Under the pieces are notes generated by a model. The model had not been told where the DNA came from and did not search any database. It saw only the letters and a program-made list of their open reading frames with translations. From the NCBI GenBank assembly GCA_027574665.1, contig CM050654.1:29407722-29471721 (forward strand): 64,000 nucleotides of DNA, given 5' to 3'. The DNA is from Rhynochetos jubatus. Its lineage: Eukaryota > Chordata > Aves > Eurypygiformes > Rhynochetidae. Shown here piece by piece: positions 34,109 through 46,700 of the stretch. A program made the translations under genes and the position numbers. The first letter of the stretch is position 1. Every line of letters begins with the position of its first letter.

Positions 34109-35905
34109 AAGGGAAATAAAACTTTGTGAATATTTGTATGGTCTATAGAACCTGTGAATTGTACCAGGTACAGGTGATAAGGAACCTATTCTTGTAGTTC
34201 TTACAAAAACATACATTACAAAGTTAAGTGAGTAAATAAACTGATTTGCAATAAACAACAAAAGTGGCCCCAGGGCTTTAGACCTCATTAGCCTAGACTC
34301 AAACCAAAGTGATGAATTCCATTCTTAATTGATTCTGCAAAGATTCTTAATGAGGCTGTAAAGGGAGGGATCCTGAACTTAATGGATAGCTTTTGAAAAA
34401 GTCAACAACAATAAGGGAGAGGGAAGTGCCATCATTTAAACACCTTTGTAAGTAAATAAAAAAGATTGGGGATGTGGAATAAGACTGTGATGATGTGTTT
34501 CTTCCCAAATCAGAAAGTGTATCATAATTTATGAAACAAAACAAAAAATAAAGTTATATAGTGGAAAATTAAGTCTGGTGGTAAAATGCTGAAAGGTTTA
34601 TGCTTGGTCAAATTACAAAACCTTGTCAAAGTATCTCTCATTCTTTCCACAAGTAGAGGATTCAAACTTAAAAATGTAACCCATCACCTCACTGCAGAAA
34701 CTAAACCAAGCATATGCAGGCCCTGAAATATCGATGATTCAATTCTACCAGATAGAATTTCCATCAGTTTCAATACTGTTACGATCATAATACCAGCAAT
34801 CCTGAGTGCTCATGACCATGTATTTAATAGTTTAATATCTGGCCGCCCATTCCAAGACTTGGACCAAAAGTAGACCCCAGGACAACCTGCATATAAACAG
34901 AGAGCTGTAAGTCTGGCGATTGATTTGAGATCAAGAGACTCGATAGACTAAGATGCAGTGTCAGCCCATCTCTGTAAAGGATTGCTTTTGTTTTCCTCAG
35001 AAGTGAGCTCCATTTCCATAGGGAAATTCTCTCTTATCTTTGTAATTGGTAGGTGGAGAGGAAGCATCATGCTTCAGGTTATTTCCCTCTTGTGGAATAA
35101 ATTCATTGTTGTTACATCTCAGATTTGGCTAAATGAGATCTGACCACCCAAACTCTAAAGGTACAGAAATTTACTCATCTCATTTGTGTATGTGCTAAGC
35201 GGTAAAGGAGAAAAACTTCTGAATCTTTGGTTTCTAGGCATTCTATGTGTTCTGGTCAAATAGCTGGATATTGTCAGGGACACTGCTGGAAAACACCCAA
35301 AAACTATCAAATGTTTCAGGCTTTATACATTGTTATATGTTGGCAGCCAAGCTGAAATCAGCATTTAAGCACCAGCCTATATACTCTTAATTAAAGCAAG
35401 TGGATTCAAACAAAAGGATTTGTGCACTGCAAAAGCTTAGTGAGGATCAATGCCTAAGCTAGAGTCAAGACTAAACCTTCAATAAAGACATATCTAATGA
35501 GTTGCTGTCCTCCAGATCTAAATGAATCCCATGAGAAATGCACACGAATAACAGCCTGTGATGATCTCTGAAGCAGCTCCAGTCTATCACATGGAACCCT
35601 AGCACAAGTATAATTATTGTGCTTCCTCCTGCCTGAATTCCCTTCCTTTCCCTGTCCTGGTCCCTGGAGAACCACGTAAAGAAAAGGCAGAATGATACCA
35701 ACATGGTTAGGATACTGTGAAGAAAACAGGAAAAGCACCCAAATTAGTTGTTTCCTCATGGGCAGTGAACAAAGATATTATGGATGGCAAGGAGCAGTTC
35801 CAGGTAATAAATAAAATATTAGGAGTATAATGAACACCACAGATTTTATAATTTTTTAATCTTATAATTTTTCATCTGAAACAGTGAAAATCACCTAAAA
35901 CTGTG

Positions 35906-35943
35906 TGGAGGGTAGAAGATATTTATGGAGGGTAGAAGATATT
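35906..35943 (+). repeat. Perfect 20-bp tandem duplication
   Basis: The unit tggagggtagaagatattta occurs at 35906-35925 and is repeated, lacking its last two bases, at 35926-35943. Sequence identity indicates a recent replication-slippage duplication. Confidence 0.9.
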
Positions 35944-37165
35944 GAATGCCTTAGTATAACTGTACTATTAAACCCCTGATAAACAAGAATTGCACCTTAA
36001 TATTTTTGTTCTTTCGCTCAGCTACAAACCAGGTTAGCAGTGAATGAAGCCTATTAGTGTTGGAAAGATGTAGAGTAGCATACAAAATAAATTGCAAGGT
36101 GAAGGTGGTAAGCAGAAATGCAAGAGCACAGCTCTATCTAAATTGCCGGACCTTGCAGCAGGTCTCAATTCTCAAATTAGAATGTGAAATCCAGCTATGA
36201 CTAGACTAAGAGACCTGTGTGTAGACATAGACATATATAGACATTTCACTTTTCTGATCCAGCATCCAGCATTATTTCACAGTGCAGAAACAGAAGTCTG
36301 CTTGGTAAAGTAACCAAAGCAGCAGCCTAGGCAAAGCCTTAACGGACAGAGTAATTGATAGCTAACCCATAAGCATTAAACATGAAGCATAACCAACCTG
36401 ATATGGACAGCCCTGGAAAATGGTGATGGAAGAAATTCCCAATTTCCACAGCTGTAAAAGGGAGTTGTTGAAATCGCCTCCCCTCCCTCTCAGTACAAAC
36501 ACACCAGATGAAAGACAAGGCTACAATCAGTGTTCATCTCAGCAGTTTACCTCATCAAGATCTTCAGCATGTATAAGTTTAAATGAATATAGATCAGAAG
36601 AAGCCCTGCCTGGTCACCTCCATGGTCTCAAATTTTGCAGTGTTATATTTTACTATAGCCATCCTCTTGGCTTTAACAGAAAATCCCCCAACGGTATTAC
36701 CTGTAGTCACAATGCAATTCAGTAGGAGCAGGGTTGTTAGGCTTTGTTTTGTGGGGTTTTTTTTCCTCTTTTAACTTATAAATGGCAATGATATGAGAGA
36801 TTTGGAAATGTATTTACAGTGAATTCTCCCATGTCCTTGGCTCATCACATACAGAAAAATGATTTGCACAGACTTGGGATCAGACATAAGAACAAGTTAT
36901 TGCATATTAGCTGGCCCTCTGTAGCTCTCCTCATGCATGCTTTTAGCCTGCGGTTCACCTCTCTTGACTCCCTCTCACTTAAAAAAATTAGGATGTTTGA
37001 ATATTTAATCTTAATGTTTAATTTTTTTCTGACTGTCAGAATTCGGAAAGAGGTGAAGAACACAAACACACTGACTAACCGTAAGACTGTTCTGAGTAAT
37101 CACAGACCCAGCATGGTTTTGGTATGTGACTATTTACCTGTGTTTTGAGATTTTATTAACTGAAG

Positions 37166-37211
37166 ATTGTAAAGTGCTTAGCGATCCCTGGATGGAAAGT
37201 AGTTTATACCA
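37166..37211 (+). repeat. Ancient retroposon tail (copy 3)
   Basis: 'attgtaaagtgcttagcgat' followed by 'ccctggatggaaagtagttt' and atacc matches the tail 'tgtaaagtgctttgagatccttggatgaaaagcgctatataa'. It is diverged and the body is not delimitable. Confidence 0.55.
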
Positions 37212-38914
37212 CACTAAGCTAAAACATAAATAAGAATAAAGTACAGGTATATGCCATATCTGGAGAATGGTCTCCAAAGAGGGAAAATCGGGGGATTGAT
37301 TTTTATGCTTATGAAAGTCAGTGGAGAGTTCTGCTCTAAAATCAGTGGCATGTGCAATGGGCTCATGTGGATGGATGGGGAAGTTAGCGTGCAGATAGAT
37401 GTGGATTTACAGCCCACAAGGTATTCTGCAATAACTTGCCAGAAGGGTTTTCTTAGCTTACACTGAGAATGCCTTTGTGAGCAGTAGTCTAATAAACTAC
37501 TTTGCACTTGTTCTCTAGTAGATAGGTTTCTTACACCAGCTGACACGCACGTTACCTTTCCCGAAATGATAAATGCTGTAACAATGTCTGGATAAGTTAC
37601 ACTAGGTTTCTTTATATGCAGCAAATATCTAGTCAGTCTGGCTGTACAAGCATATGAAATCCAATTCCCTTCTGCTGTAAACTGGAATGTTTCCCTGGAA
37701 GCCAAGGCAGGTCCAGAGATTCAGTTCTGCGGCAAATCTGACCTGGTTACTGTGATACGGTTGTCGTAGCACTGCACAGTCTCTGAGCATCCTGCAGATT
37801 ACTAGGGAAGAGGTCTACATGACATGCAAATTTAGGAGCCACAGCAGAAGTTTTATACACATTGAATGCCATGAGCAGCACAAGCTGTACGTCCCAGCTG
37901 CTCCCCGGGAGGAAAAGCAAAGCAGCCACAAGACATAATCCTTTGCCCTAAGGTAAATCTGCCCCAGGAAATTTCACACTGGTTAACTTCCAGAAGGAGT
38001 TTTCCTAAGGGTAAAGGAGTTCGTGCAAAGTTATGCTAAGTCAGCTGCTGCCAGATATTTGCCTAGAGGGGTCTGAGGGGCAACCCCAGCCATGCAAGTT
38101 TAATCAGGCTGAGTTCTCCAGTGGTGAGAACTCCACTAGATCAGGGTGCAGTGCTCCTATTCATTGTGCCATCCTCTGGCAGGTCAGTGTATAAAATACC
38201 ACTCAGTGGAGTTCAAGAGAAAAAGAGAAGTCTCTCATGCTCACTCTTGAAAATAATGCTTTATTTAAAAAAAAAAAAAATAAAGTTTGGCAGCCAAGTG
38301 TGCCAGGCTAGTGGAGACACACTGTCTGCACAGCAGCTTCTCCTGGTAAGAGATCTTAAAAGCCTCAACAGTGATCTGTTATTCTTACAAGACACAACAA
38401 AGCTCCCAACAGGCAGAGAACAGCAGAATTAATGGATTGGAAAGTGAGAGGCTAATGTATGAGCTTTCAAAAGTCTCCTAAGACTAGCAGCCTCATTGTG
38501 CATATCCCGTAAGTTACTGCTATTGGGTTTTGGGTGTACATGATACCAGCAGTAGTAAAAAGCACAAAGGTCAATATGGCTGCAAACTATCTCAGAGCAT
38601 CTGGTTAATATTTCTATGGAAATCCTTTAACTCTGAGAGAAACAAGTATTATTTACACAACAAAGGGCTTAAAAAATACCCAAGTAAGCAAAAGTCGGCT
38701 CAGTTCAACTACTTTACAGTTAAATAATTTTATTGAATTCAAGTTTCATGGATCATTAAAGAGCCAGAGGCACAATTCCAAGAGCTGCTTTGGCCTAATG
38801 AGTCTTCAGCAAATAGTTTTTTTAAGGATCCCATGCCCTCTTTCTGGACTGTGAAAAGAAACTATGTTTTATATAATTTATCTTCATTTTTTATTTTTTA
38901 AAAACATACAAACC

Positions 38915-39075
38915 TTTTTGATTGAACATAATTTATATCTGGTGCAATAGGCTGTTAGTAGTGTGCAATTCATTTACCATTTGTTTACTATGACTATAAA
39001 TGTCCCAATACCATGGAAAAGGTGCTGACACCTGTACTTACTTCCTTATGGTCAAATTATGCATTTTTCCTTTTA
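38915..39075. promoter_or_regulatory. Possible conserved non-coding element
   Basis: Non-repetitive block with homeodomain and forkhead-like words (gtgcaattcatttacc, atttgtttactatgactata, 'tggtcaaattatgcattttt'). It lies next to an old-repeat remnant downstream. Assigned by texture only. Confidence 0.18.
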
Positions 39076-41910
39076 TATAGTGAAAATCTACTGAAGTCAA
39101 TAGCTTTAAACTCCCTGTGCTGCTTTGCATCCTCCAAGAACCTACAGTTATAAACCAGTGCAACTATTACTCCTAATTCCCTAAATGATTCTGAAAAACA
39201 AGAGAGGGAAATTTAATCTATCAAACATTATAGCTGATACAAATTTGTCTCCAAAGGAAAATATTTATTTTAAAATAACCTTATTAGTTTAACAGGAAAA
39301 TGGAGACTGAGTTGAAAGTTAGTACTTTCCATACCAGAGGAGAAACATTTGACATCAAGTTCATCAAAATCCCGTCTATCATCATGGCCAGGACACGCCA
39401 GTGTATGCAGCCAACAGCACAGAAGGGACTGATAGGCCTGGCAGCACATCCAGCTGCCTGTGAGTGCCTAGCTCAGATGCCTGGACACTTCTTCACAGCT
39501 GGGTGCACTGGGGGGTAGTGTGGGGTGCACAGCCAGGATGAGGTCTGAGCTCATACTTCGGGTTTACAGTCAGATAGCTTAATTGCTCTGCTGTTGCATC
39601 TAATACCTCCACGAACAGCCTGTCCCTGCATCAGAAAGTCACCCTGAGAAAAAAAAAAAAAAGGATGTCCAACTAACCAGAGCTCCTTCATCACAGGAAA
39701 ATTGCCTCACTAAGAAGTTACCATTAGCGGTTGTCTTGGACTTATAATTGGAGGCCTTAATTTCTAATATCCACACACAAAACAGAAACATTGTCTTTTG
39801 CTTGAGTGCAGTGAAGTTTTTAACACCAGCTTGCTAAATGGATGGACTGAAGTTAGTGTGTTTCAGAAAGTGGAACGAGCAGCACGGCAAGAGACACAGC
39901 AGCTTGTATTACAGTTCATCCACTGTTAATCCAGTCATTTGGTCTGAAAAGTGAATCAATCTTTGTAGCTCTGATTGTTGTGCAGCTAGAGTTGGCAAAA
40001 AATGTTCTCGTAAACTAGCCCAACAACAAGGACTTGAGAGGGGCAGAAATTATTTATCTGCAGAGTCAAATTTGGTGATCACTTCCAGCCAGGGAAATAA
40101 GAGAGCGAGCCATTTCTGAAATTAGCATTAATTTTCTCTGCTCTGAAAGGCTGGTGTCATGCCTGGTCAGAGCTGACCAGTCTTCCACTCAATGTAATCC
40201 CTACAGTACATCACCAGCCCACTGTGGAGACCCATGTGAGCTGCCTCTCATGAAGTTCCTCGGTGGCACCTGCTTCCATGGGAGATGAGGGAGGTTTGTC
40301 CACATCAGCCAGCTGTTTCATGGTCTCTGCTCAGCACTCCACATGTTGAATTCCTGCACTGCATCCCTGATAGTGGCTCTGGCCACACAGCCAGCACCTG
40401 CTTGCTCTTGCAGCGCCTCCGTGTCCAGTGTTTCACAACACTTTGGTCTCCTTCTTCCCTACTCCAAAACCCTGTCCTTTGCTCCAGGCTGTTCACATCC
40501 AACCACAGAGCAGCAAATTTCAGAAAGCAAAAGCAAGCACAAATATTAAACAAGTATTTTTCTATTTATGCCACGCAGAACATATCAAAACATATAGAAA
40601 AACAGGGCCATCCTCCCCTTCCTCCAACACAGCCATTAACTGAGTCTCAAACTAGGGACAAGTTGCTAGAGATGATGAACTTCAATGGAGAGAGCAGAGT
40701 AGCACTCATTAGTGTTTCTGGAGGGGTGGACATTAGACAGCATCATGAAGGCTCTTCCCACTCATGAGGAGTAAGGAGAGGAGCTGGATGACATTTTAGG
40801 ACTTTGGGGCCTGGTGACCGAGGGTGAGGTGTGGGAGCAGCTTGCAGAGTGTGCCCATGGAGCAGAGCAACGATGAGAGCGTGAGGCAAGCAAGGGGCAA
40901 GCAGAGTCCTACCCAGTAGCAAAATACTGTCTAGGGCTTTCCCCTGCCTGGACTTTAACCTCAGAAACTGAAGGCTGGGCCCCTCAGAGGGCCATCAGAA
41001 AACATCTTAACAGTGCTGTAGTGCTGGCAGCCAGAAGGCCATGGGAGATGGGCAGAGAGCAGGAAGCAGCAGTCTGGAACACTCATCACTGGCACCAGCT
41101 GAAACAACCACTGGGGTGCCTGTTCTATCTCATTTGACAGAAAAACGCAGCTGTGCAGTCGTGCATCCGGGATTACAGAGCATCTGAACCATGGCCCAAG
41201 GGCCGCAGTCCAGTGAGGCTTCATACAAAGAGCACTGCCCAAACTCAGTCCTCGCTCTACTACAGCCTTCCACTGAGGAGTGTGGAAGTTTGCCTGAGAA
41301 AGAACTAAGTTAAGGACCCTAAGATTTGTCATGTTAAATTTAAGCCTTTTGAAGTAGTTCACAGCTGTCAGTGTCGACCGTGTTATTTCAGATTTTAGCT
41401 TCCTGAGGAATCGGACAAAACCCCCAAGAACTCTTTGTGAAAATGTTCAGCCCAGGAGCCACAATTCTTTTGCATTTTGCACTATGGAAAGCTTGCTGAA
41501 ACTGCTTAACTACAGAAGGCTGATTGCCGCATATCTTGAATTTCAGACAAATCATGAGATGTTAAAATTGGGACTCAGTGTGATAATGATGACTTTGCCC
41601 ACGTAGTTCACTATGGGCTTCAAGTACTGTAGTTATTCTCTCAACATTAAAAGAAAAGTAGCTTTCTCCCCTGCTATTTCCCAGAAAGCAGGGGAATGAA
41701 ACCTAACCAGCTTGAAACCATTCACACTAAAATGCGAAATGATGATATTGGCAGGGAGTGAGTATGTACCGTGGATAAAGTGCAGGAAATTAAGAGCCAA
41801 GTGCAGAAATATACATTAACTGAAAGCCACAGTAAAGCACCTTGCTATGTAACATGTTTAGAAAAATTATATGCAGTTTAAAATTAAAGACAACATTATG
41901 TTTTTTATTT

Positions 41911-41963
41911 CATATATATATATGTGTGTGTGCATGAATGTGTGTGTGTGTGTATATGTATGT
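41911..41963 (+). repeat. TA/TG dinucleotide microsatellite
   Basis: A (AT) run of six units is followed by interrupted (TG) arrays. Alternating purine-pyrimidine DNA of this kind can adopt left-handed or cruciform structure. The opening catatatatatatg is palindromic. Confidence 0.9.
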
Positions 41964-44199
41964 GAATTACCAGCAGTAATGAAAGGGGTACATTACTTTT
42001 GTCAGATGAATGAGGAAAAAAGAAAAAAAACATTTTAAATACAGTCTGAGCATATAATTAATCAGAACTCCTCTGATTAATAATTACTGTTATTGTACTT
42101 ATTATTGATAAATTTTAGCACTAGACTTCAATGGCTGAGCTACTAAGAATTCAGATTAACTGAAATGCATCTAATTTGCCTGCATGTAGCTATAGCCATT
42201 TTTATTAACCAATAATTCTTCTCTAATACTGCTGGTTAACATCACTCTCTTGCTCCTCGTAATATACATAGTTCCTGTTCTACTTAGGAATACTGAAGGA
42301 CCATGAATCTGTTCATGCCTTTGCCCTAGGCTTTTTGTTGATTTCAATGAAGTGAAGTTAATTCTCTCTACCTCCCTATCCTTGCCCATGACACAGGGTA
42401 ACAATCCCTCCTGAATTCCTAGGGGCAGAAAGGGACAACACTTACTGCTGGCTGTTGTGGAAAAAAGGGGAATGCATTGCTGGGAAACCTCCCAGGAAAG
42501 CAGATCTGATGGGTTGGATTAAAGGAACAGACAACTTGAGGAAACTCAAGTGGGGCAATGAGCTCAAATCTAGGAGGATGGATATTATTTAGGGGTTTTT
42601 CTGAGGTGTTTCTGTCTTGGGAAAGATTGCTCAATGAAAGTGCAACTAGCACTGCAAAAGGAGGTTGAACTTTGGGTAGGATGTGGGAGATGTGTCCATT
42701 ACTGCCTGTCAGACACTGCTATGACAGAAAATCTGTCCTGGTCAGAGGATTTTCATCTTCCTACCAGACTGTAGAAAACCTTTGCCCTGTCATGAGAATG
42801 AAACATGAACAGAGCCTTCAGCAGTGATCTTCTTTAATTTACAATATACCTACCATGGGGGAAAGGGCAGAGCTAAGGTTTACATATTTTTCTTGCCTTT
42901 GCCTGTTGCCTTTCTGTATACGATACTGTCCTAACCGTAGTTTGGGCCAACAGCAACTGCACTGCAGCACCAGGATCAAGATCCCTTTAGGTGGATAACT
43001 CAGCCATGCACAATTCATGCAGTCAATATGCTCCAGGGTGTATATGAGCATTCTAACTTAACCATGGACAAGGGCTGGTCAAATTTGAGTGTGGCCTTCA
43101 TGTGTATAAAGATAATAGATCAGTCTGGGCCTGAGTATGAGATAAGAAATGGGTTTTCTTGAAAGTGTAGAAAGGCTTCTCAAGCATCATCTCTGCTTTA
43201 GCCACTGACACAAGCATAAAGCTTTACAGAGGTGTGGGCTCGGTGTTGGTTAGTAACATTAAACACAGGAATTATTCCCACTGTCAGTGCTTTATCCAAG
43301 AAAAGGGTTCTGATTGTCAAAGGTTTAATTTAAGGGTACATTTTTGTAAGTAACAAATGGGAAAAGTTATTCCTGTTAAAATCTACCTCGCCTGCTAGTT
43401 GAGTAATCAATATGTAAGATAAGTTGAAAAGGTATTTTCAGATGGCCAGTTATTTTTGGTGGTGTGATTCTGCATGAAATGTATATTATCTTGGCCAGAG
43501 ACAGCATTTTCCTATATGCTATAGTTAAATCAGCTCTGAAGTGTGAAATGAGACAAGACAAAATCTATCACACTTCCCTGAAACTTTACCAAAGCCGTTT
43601 CCATCCTCAGAGAGCAGACTAATCCTTATTTTGAAAGGAAGCATTTATAAGTCGAACCACCTCTGTTTCTAATTATTTCTGTTTTCCCACATTCTTAAGC
43701 TACAGATGAGGAAGCAAAGTGGTACCCAGTAAATTATGTTACTTCTTATCCACATACAAAAGTATATTATTTCATAGCTATATCTGGATATTTATGTGCA
43801 TTCCATTTCTACATTCAGATAAGTGCAAATGGATAAAGTTAAAATTAAGACATGTTCACTTTACCTTTATGCCAACATCCTTCTGCAAGATGTAAAAGAA
43901 TCTTGCTTTCTGTCCACAGTGGTTTGTTTTCAGAATTGATTTCTTCTTGGTTTTGTTACAGAGAACATAAACCTTCCTCTAAACTGAAAGTCATTTAAGC
44001 AGTCTTTGACCTATTTGTGCTTAAAGTTCCTTTTTCATTGCTATCCTAAGGAGTCTTGCACCTGCTTGAGTCAAACACAAGTTTACTCCCAAGTGTAGTT
44101 ATTTCAAATTGCCTGTTAAAATTCATGATACCAAGAAGATAACAAATTCCCAACACCCTTGTCAGTCTTTAGCTGTCACCAAAACAGATTCTTGACTGC

Positions 44200-44425
44200 T
44201 GTCAGTGAAGTTAAACAAGCAAAAAACCCAGTTGTTTCCTGCAGACAGAGCCTACAGCTATTACAGACAATCCAATTTAATATCTCCATTAATGACTCAT
44301 CTAACTAGTTCTTGAATATGTGTAGCAATGGTGTCTTGACCACATCCCTTGAAAGTAGGTCCAGCTACCCAATTCTTTCTTCTAAGAACGTTATTCTCTG
44401 TTGCAAGCTCTGATCTAATTTCCTC
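44200..44425 (-). mobile_element. Probable ancient CR1/L3-type LINE remnant, antisense
   Basis: On plus, 'atggtgtcttgaccacatcc', 'cttgaaagtaggtccagcta', cccaattctttcttctaag and 'ttctctgttgcaagctctga' followed by tctaatttcctcc follows a known antisense CR1 pattern: 'ccaccacatcccttggcag...tgttccagtacccaattactct...cagtctgaattt'. Divergence is high and ends are approximate. A 12-bp direct repeat (tgatctaatttc at 44411 and 44430) lies at its edge. Confidence 0.45.
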
Positions 44426-46559
44426 CACTTGATCTAATTTCTTCGGCATGTAGGATGATCATTTAGAGAAAACACATATTTTCAGATATAAAAAGGAGGT
44501 GAAATGCTGTAACAATGGACCTTAATGTATACAATTCTTTGTAATGTATATTATTACTTATTTTAGTTTCCACACTTCTACTGCAATGGCTTATTGAATG
44601 ATAAAGTGTACGTCCAGGAGCTAACAATACATTTTGAACTACATTCTTCTGGACAGTGAATTGTTTTAACTAGTAAAACAAGATATAAAGTTGAAATTAT
44701 GCTAAAAGCTGTAGGATTCCATAATGACTTCTGAACTGTCTTTTAGAAAGTGTTACAAAATTATAAATGTTTAGCTTTCGAAAACATGTGTGAGGTTTAG
44801 TTTTTTCCATTCCCATACCAAACTTCATGACCTTTTCTTTGATTTCTACTGTTAAGCATTGTATGGCAAGAAGATAAATAGCTGCAAGAGAGAGCAAATC
44901 TCAAACTTACATCATCCGTTCTTCATATGCTTCTAAAATGCTTTTTCTTCAGCAGTGGCAAGCTAGCAACCTATTTATCTTTGAAACCAATCCTATTATT
45001 TTTATTGTATTTATCAGGTCTTCACTTTGTTTTGAAGTGCAGGGAAGTTGAACTCTTTGCAATGTTTGGAGTATTCAAGGGAAAATTATTACAAAGGCAA
45101 CTTCACTGTATAACAAAATTCAAGCTAATAAACCAATCCTACTGATCCTTTTTTTTCTCCTCTTTTCAAACCTATTTCAGGTCATAACTCATACTCATTA
45201 AAAAAATAAATTTAATAAGCATCCATCACACCGTACTGTTTAGTCTTGTGTTTGCTTGATTGCTTTAGGTAACGAGGAGAAGCGGCAGGGTAACTGCAGT
45301 TTCTCCCTCCTGAAGAGAAAGCAATTGAATCTGGTACTTCTGCTCGAAGTTCTGTGTCAATCAATTATTTGCTCTTATTTTTCACTGCCCAGATGTGCAA
45401 CGACTGTCCATGTAGTGGAGATCTAACAGCTTCTGAAATAGCTTGAAACAAGAAGTTACAATTAGTACAAGACCATGCTTTTACCTCTATTATTCTGAGC
45501 CCTGCCCTAATAATGAATATCTTCCAAATCACCACAAGTATGATGCATGAGCATTAGCAGACCATATGACTCATGTTATGCAGTAGTTTATGATCTTCTG
45601 TGTTGGAGTATCATTTTTCACCCATCCCACCTATAAGCATTTATATATCATGGCTGCTTTCTCCATCCATGTAACCCAACCCTACTCCCTGAGCACAGGT
45701 AATGAGTCAAATCTCCAGCTGTGACAAATCTTGTGGTGGGAGAAAAACCACAGTGCCAGACCACATATGAAAGGGATATGCTGGTAGTAGACGGTAACAC
45801 AAGAGGGAAAGACACTTGCATTGCAGGGCATAAAAGCAAACTGGCATCAGGTGGACCAGTCTAGTCAATTTATGCCAGATGATGGTCTGCTCCAACAGAG
45901 AGAAGACCTACATCAAAGGCTGCAATTACCCAAGCCAACCACATTGCTCTTTCTCATGTTCTTGTAGTAATATTAGCTGACCTGGGGCTTTAAAGGCACA
46001 TCCTAGTTCATCTTAGTTTTGAAAAAAAGAAAAATATTATATGAGTGATAATCATCTTCAGCCTAGATTTTTGCAGACAAGCCTCTCATCCCACAGTAGA
46101 ATAATTTAGGAAAGTGTAAGAGAGAAATAAGGGGCCAAATCACCTTAGCTAAAGTAATCCATATGTGTTAATCAGAAGAATGAAATAAAGGTAAACCTAG
46201 CTTCTGTAGCTAGCATCTAAACCTCGTTACTGTGCTGTAATAGCACCTGGAGCAACTTGTTTATTTCAGGGCTGCAGCCAGGGCTGACACTGAGGAACTA
46301 ATCAAACCTAACTGCCTATCTCTATAGGTACAGCAATATCTATAAATATGATAGTACTCGACCTAGTGCCTCTGTGAAGTGCAGGATATCGTGTATTATA
46401 CCCTGACCAATAATAGTTCACACAGGGTTATGAGGAGCTATTGCCAGTATATTGCTCTCTGGTCTAGTTTACCCAGAATTACTGTAACAGAGTAAGCAGA
46501 ATTTAGGGGATCTTACTGCCCTGGATCCTCACTGGTTTGCGTTCCTACAACATTTTTCA
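44426..46559. other. Non-coding stretch, no gene recognised
   Basis: Unique sequence. 'ggggccaaatcaccttagct' at about 46131-46150 resembles an old amniote repeat phrase. The acceptor-like 'tttatttcag' at about 46260-46269 is followed by a gtacag donor-like word near 46327, but at least two frames of the interval carry internal stops and the third closes with TAG. No gene is called. Confidence 0.5.
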
Positions 46560-46700
46560 TTCAAGGAATTCAAAGAAGTGTATGTTACTTCACTAATTCA
46601 ACCTTACAATGCCCCTGAGATGTAGGTAAACAAGTTTATGTATGTTTTACAGGTGGAGAAACAAATTCTAATATTTTTGCCGAAGAAATCAGTAACAGCC
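46560..46700 (+). mobile_element. Ancient MIR-like SINE remnant (head-to-core orientation)
   Basis: 'aattcaaccttacaatgccc', ctgagatgtaggtaaac and 'gttttacaggtggagaaaca' match the order 'aatcctcacaacacccctgtgaggtaggt...ttttacagatggggaaactgag' of MIR/CORE-type SINEs and related ancient amniote repeats. The 3' part decays quickly. It is not active; ends are approximate. Confidence 0.55.

Larger units (their letters stand above)
33566..37165. other. Non-coding stretch, no gene recognised
   Basis: No supportable gene. Contains a purine-rich tract at 34037-34108, a perfect 20-bp tandem duplication at 35906-35943, degenerate 'tagaca' units at 36221-36245 and a T-run near 36757. Frames 35454-35759 (minus), 36420-36725 and 36819-37148 (plus) are unrecognised. 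Confidence 0.55.
37212..44199. other. Non-coding stretch, no gene recognised
   Basis: No supportable gene. Open frames 37214-37705 (minus, 163 codons), 40285-40767 (plus, 160) and 40961-41362 (minus, 133) were considered and lack domains or splice context. Region 40150-41400 is somewhat GC-richer, which lengthens chance frames. An old-repeat phrase in reverse orientation, ctactgaagtcaatag, lies at 39089-39104, with 'taaaccagtgcaactattac' near 39152. Another, tgatttcaatga, lies at 42339-42350. A TA/TG microsatellite lies at 41911-41963. Poly(A) runs lie at 38266-38281 and 39650-39663. Confidence 0.5.

Noticed and set aside
37214-37705. 163-codon open frame on minus
   Set aside because: No family resemblance and no promoter or splice context. 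A 71-codon frame is open on the other strand within it, which fits a stop-poor patch rather than a gene.
40285-40767. 160-codon open frame on plus with overlapping frames
   Set aside because: Four frames overlap here in a GC-richer patch. None encodes anything recognisable.
40961-41362. 133-codon open frame on minus
   Set aside because: No domain seen, and it is preceded and followed by ordinary non-coding sequence.
43680-43725. 'acagatgaggaagcaaag' resembling a MIR core
   Set aside because: Only one short word matches and the flanks do not follow MIR order.
46262-46328. Exon-like interval between tttcag and gtacag
   Set aside because: Two frames carry internal stops and the third ends in TAG right at the border, so it is not a credible internal coding exon.
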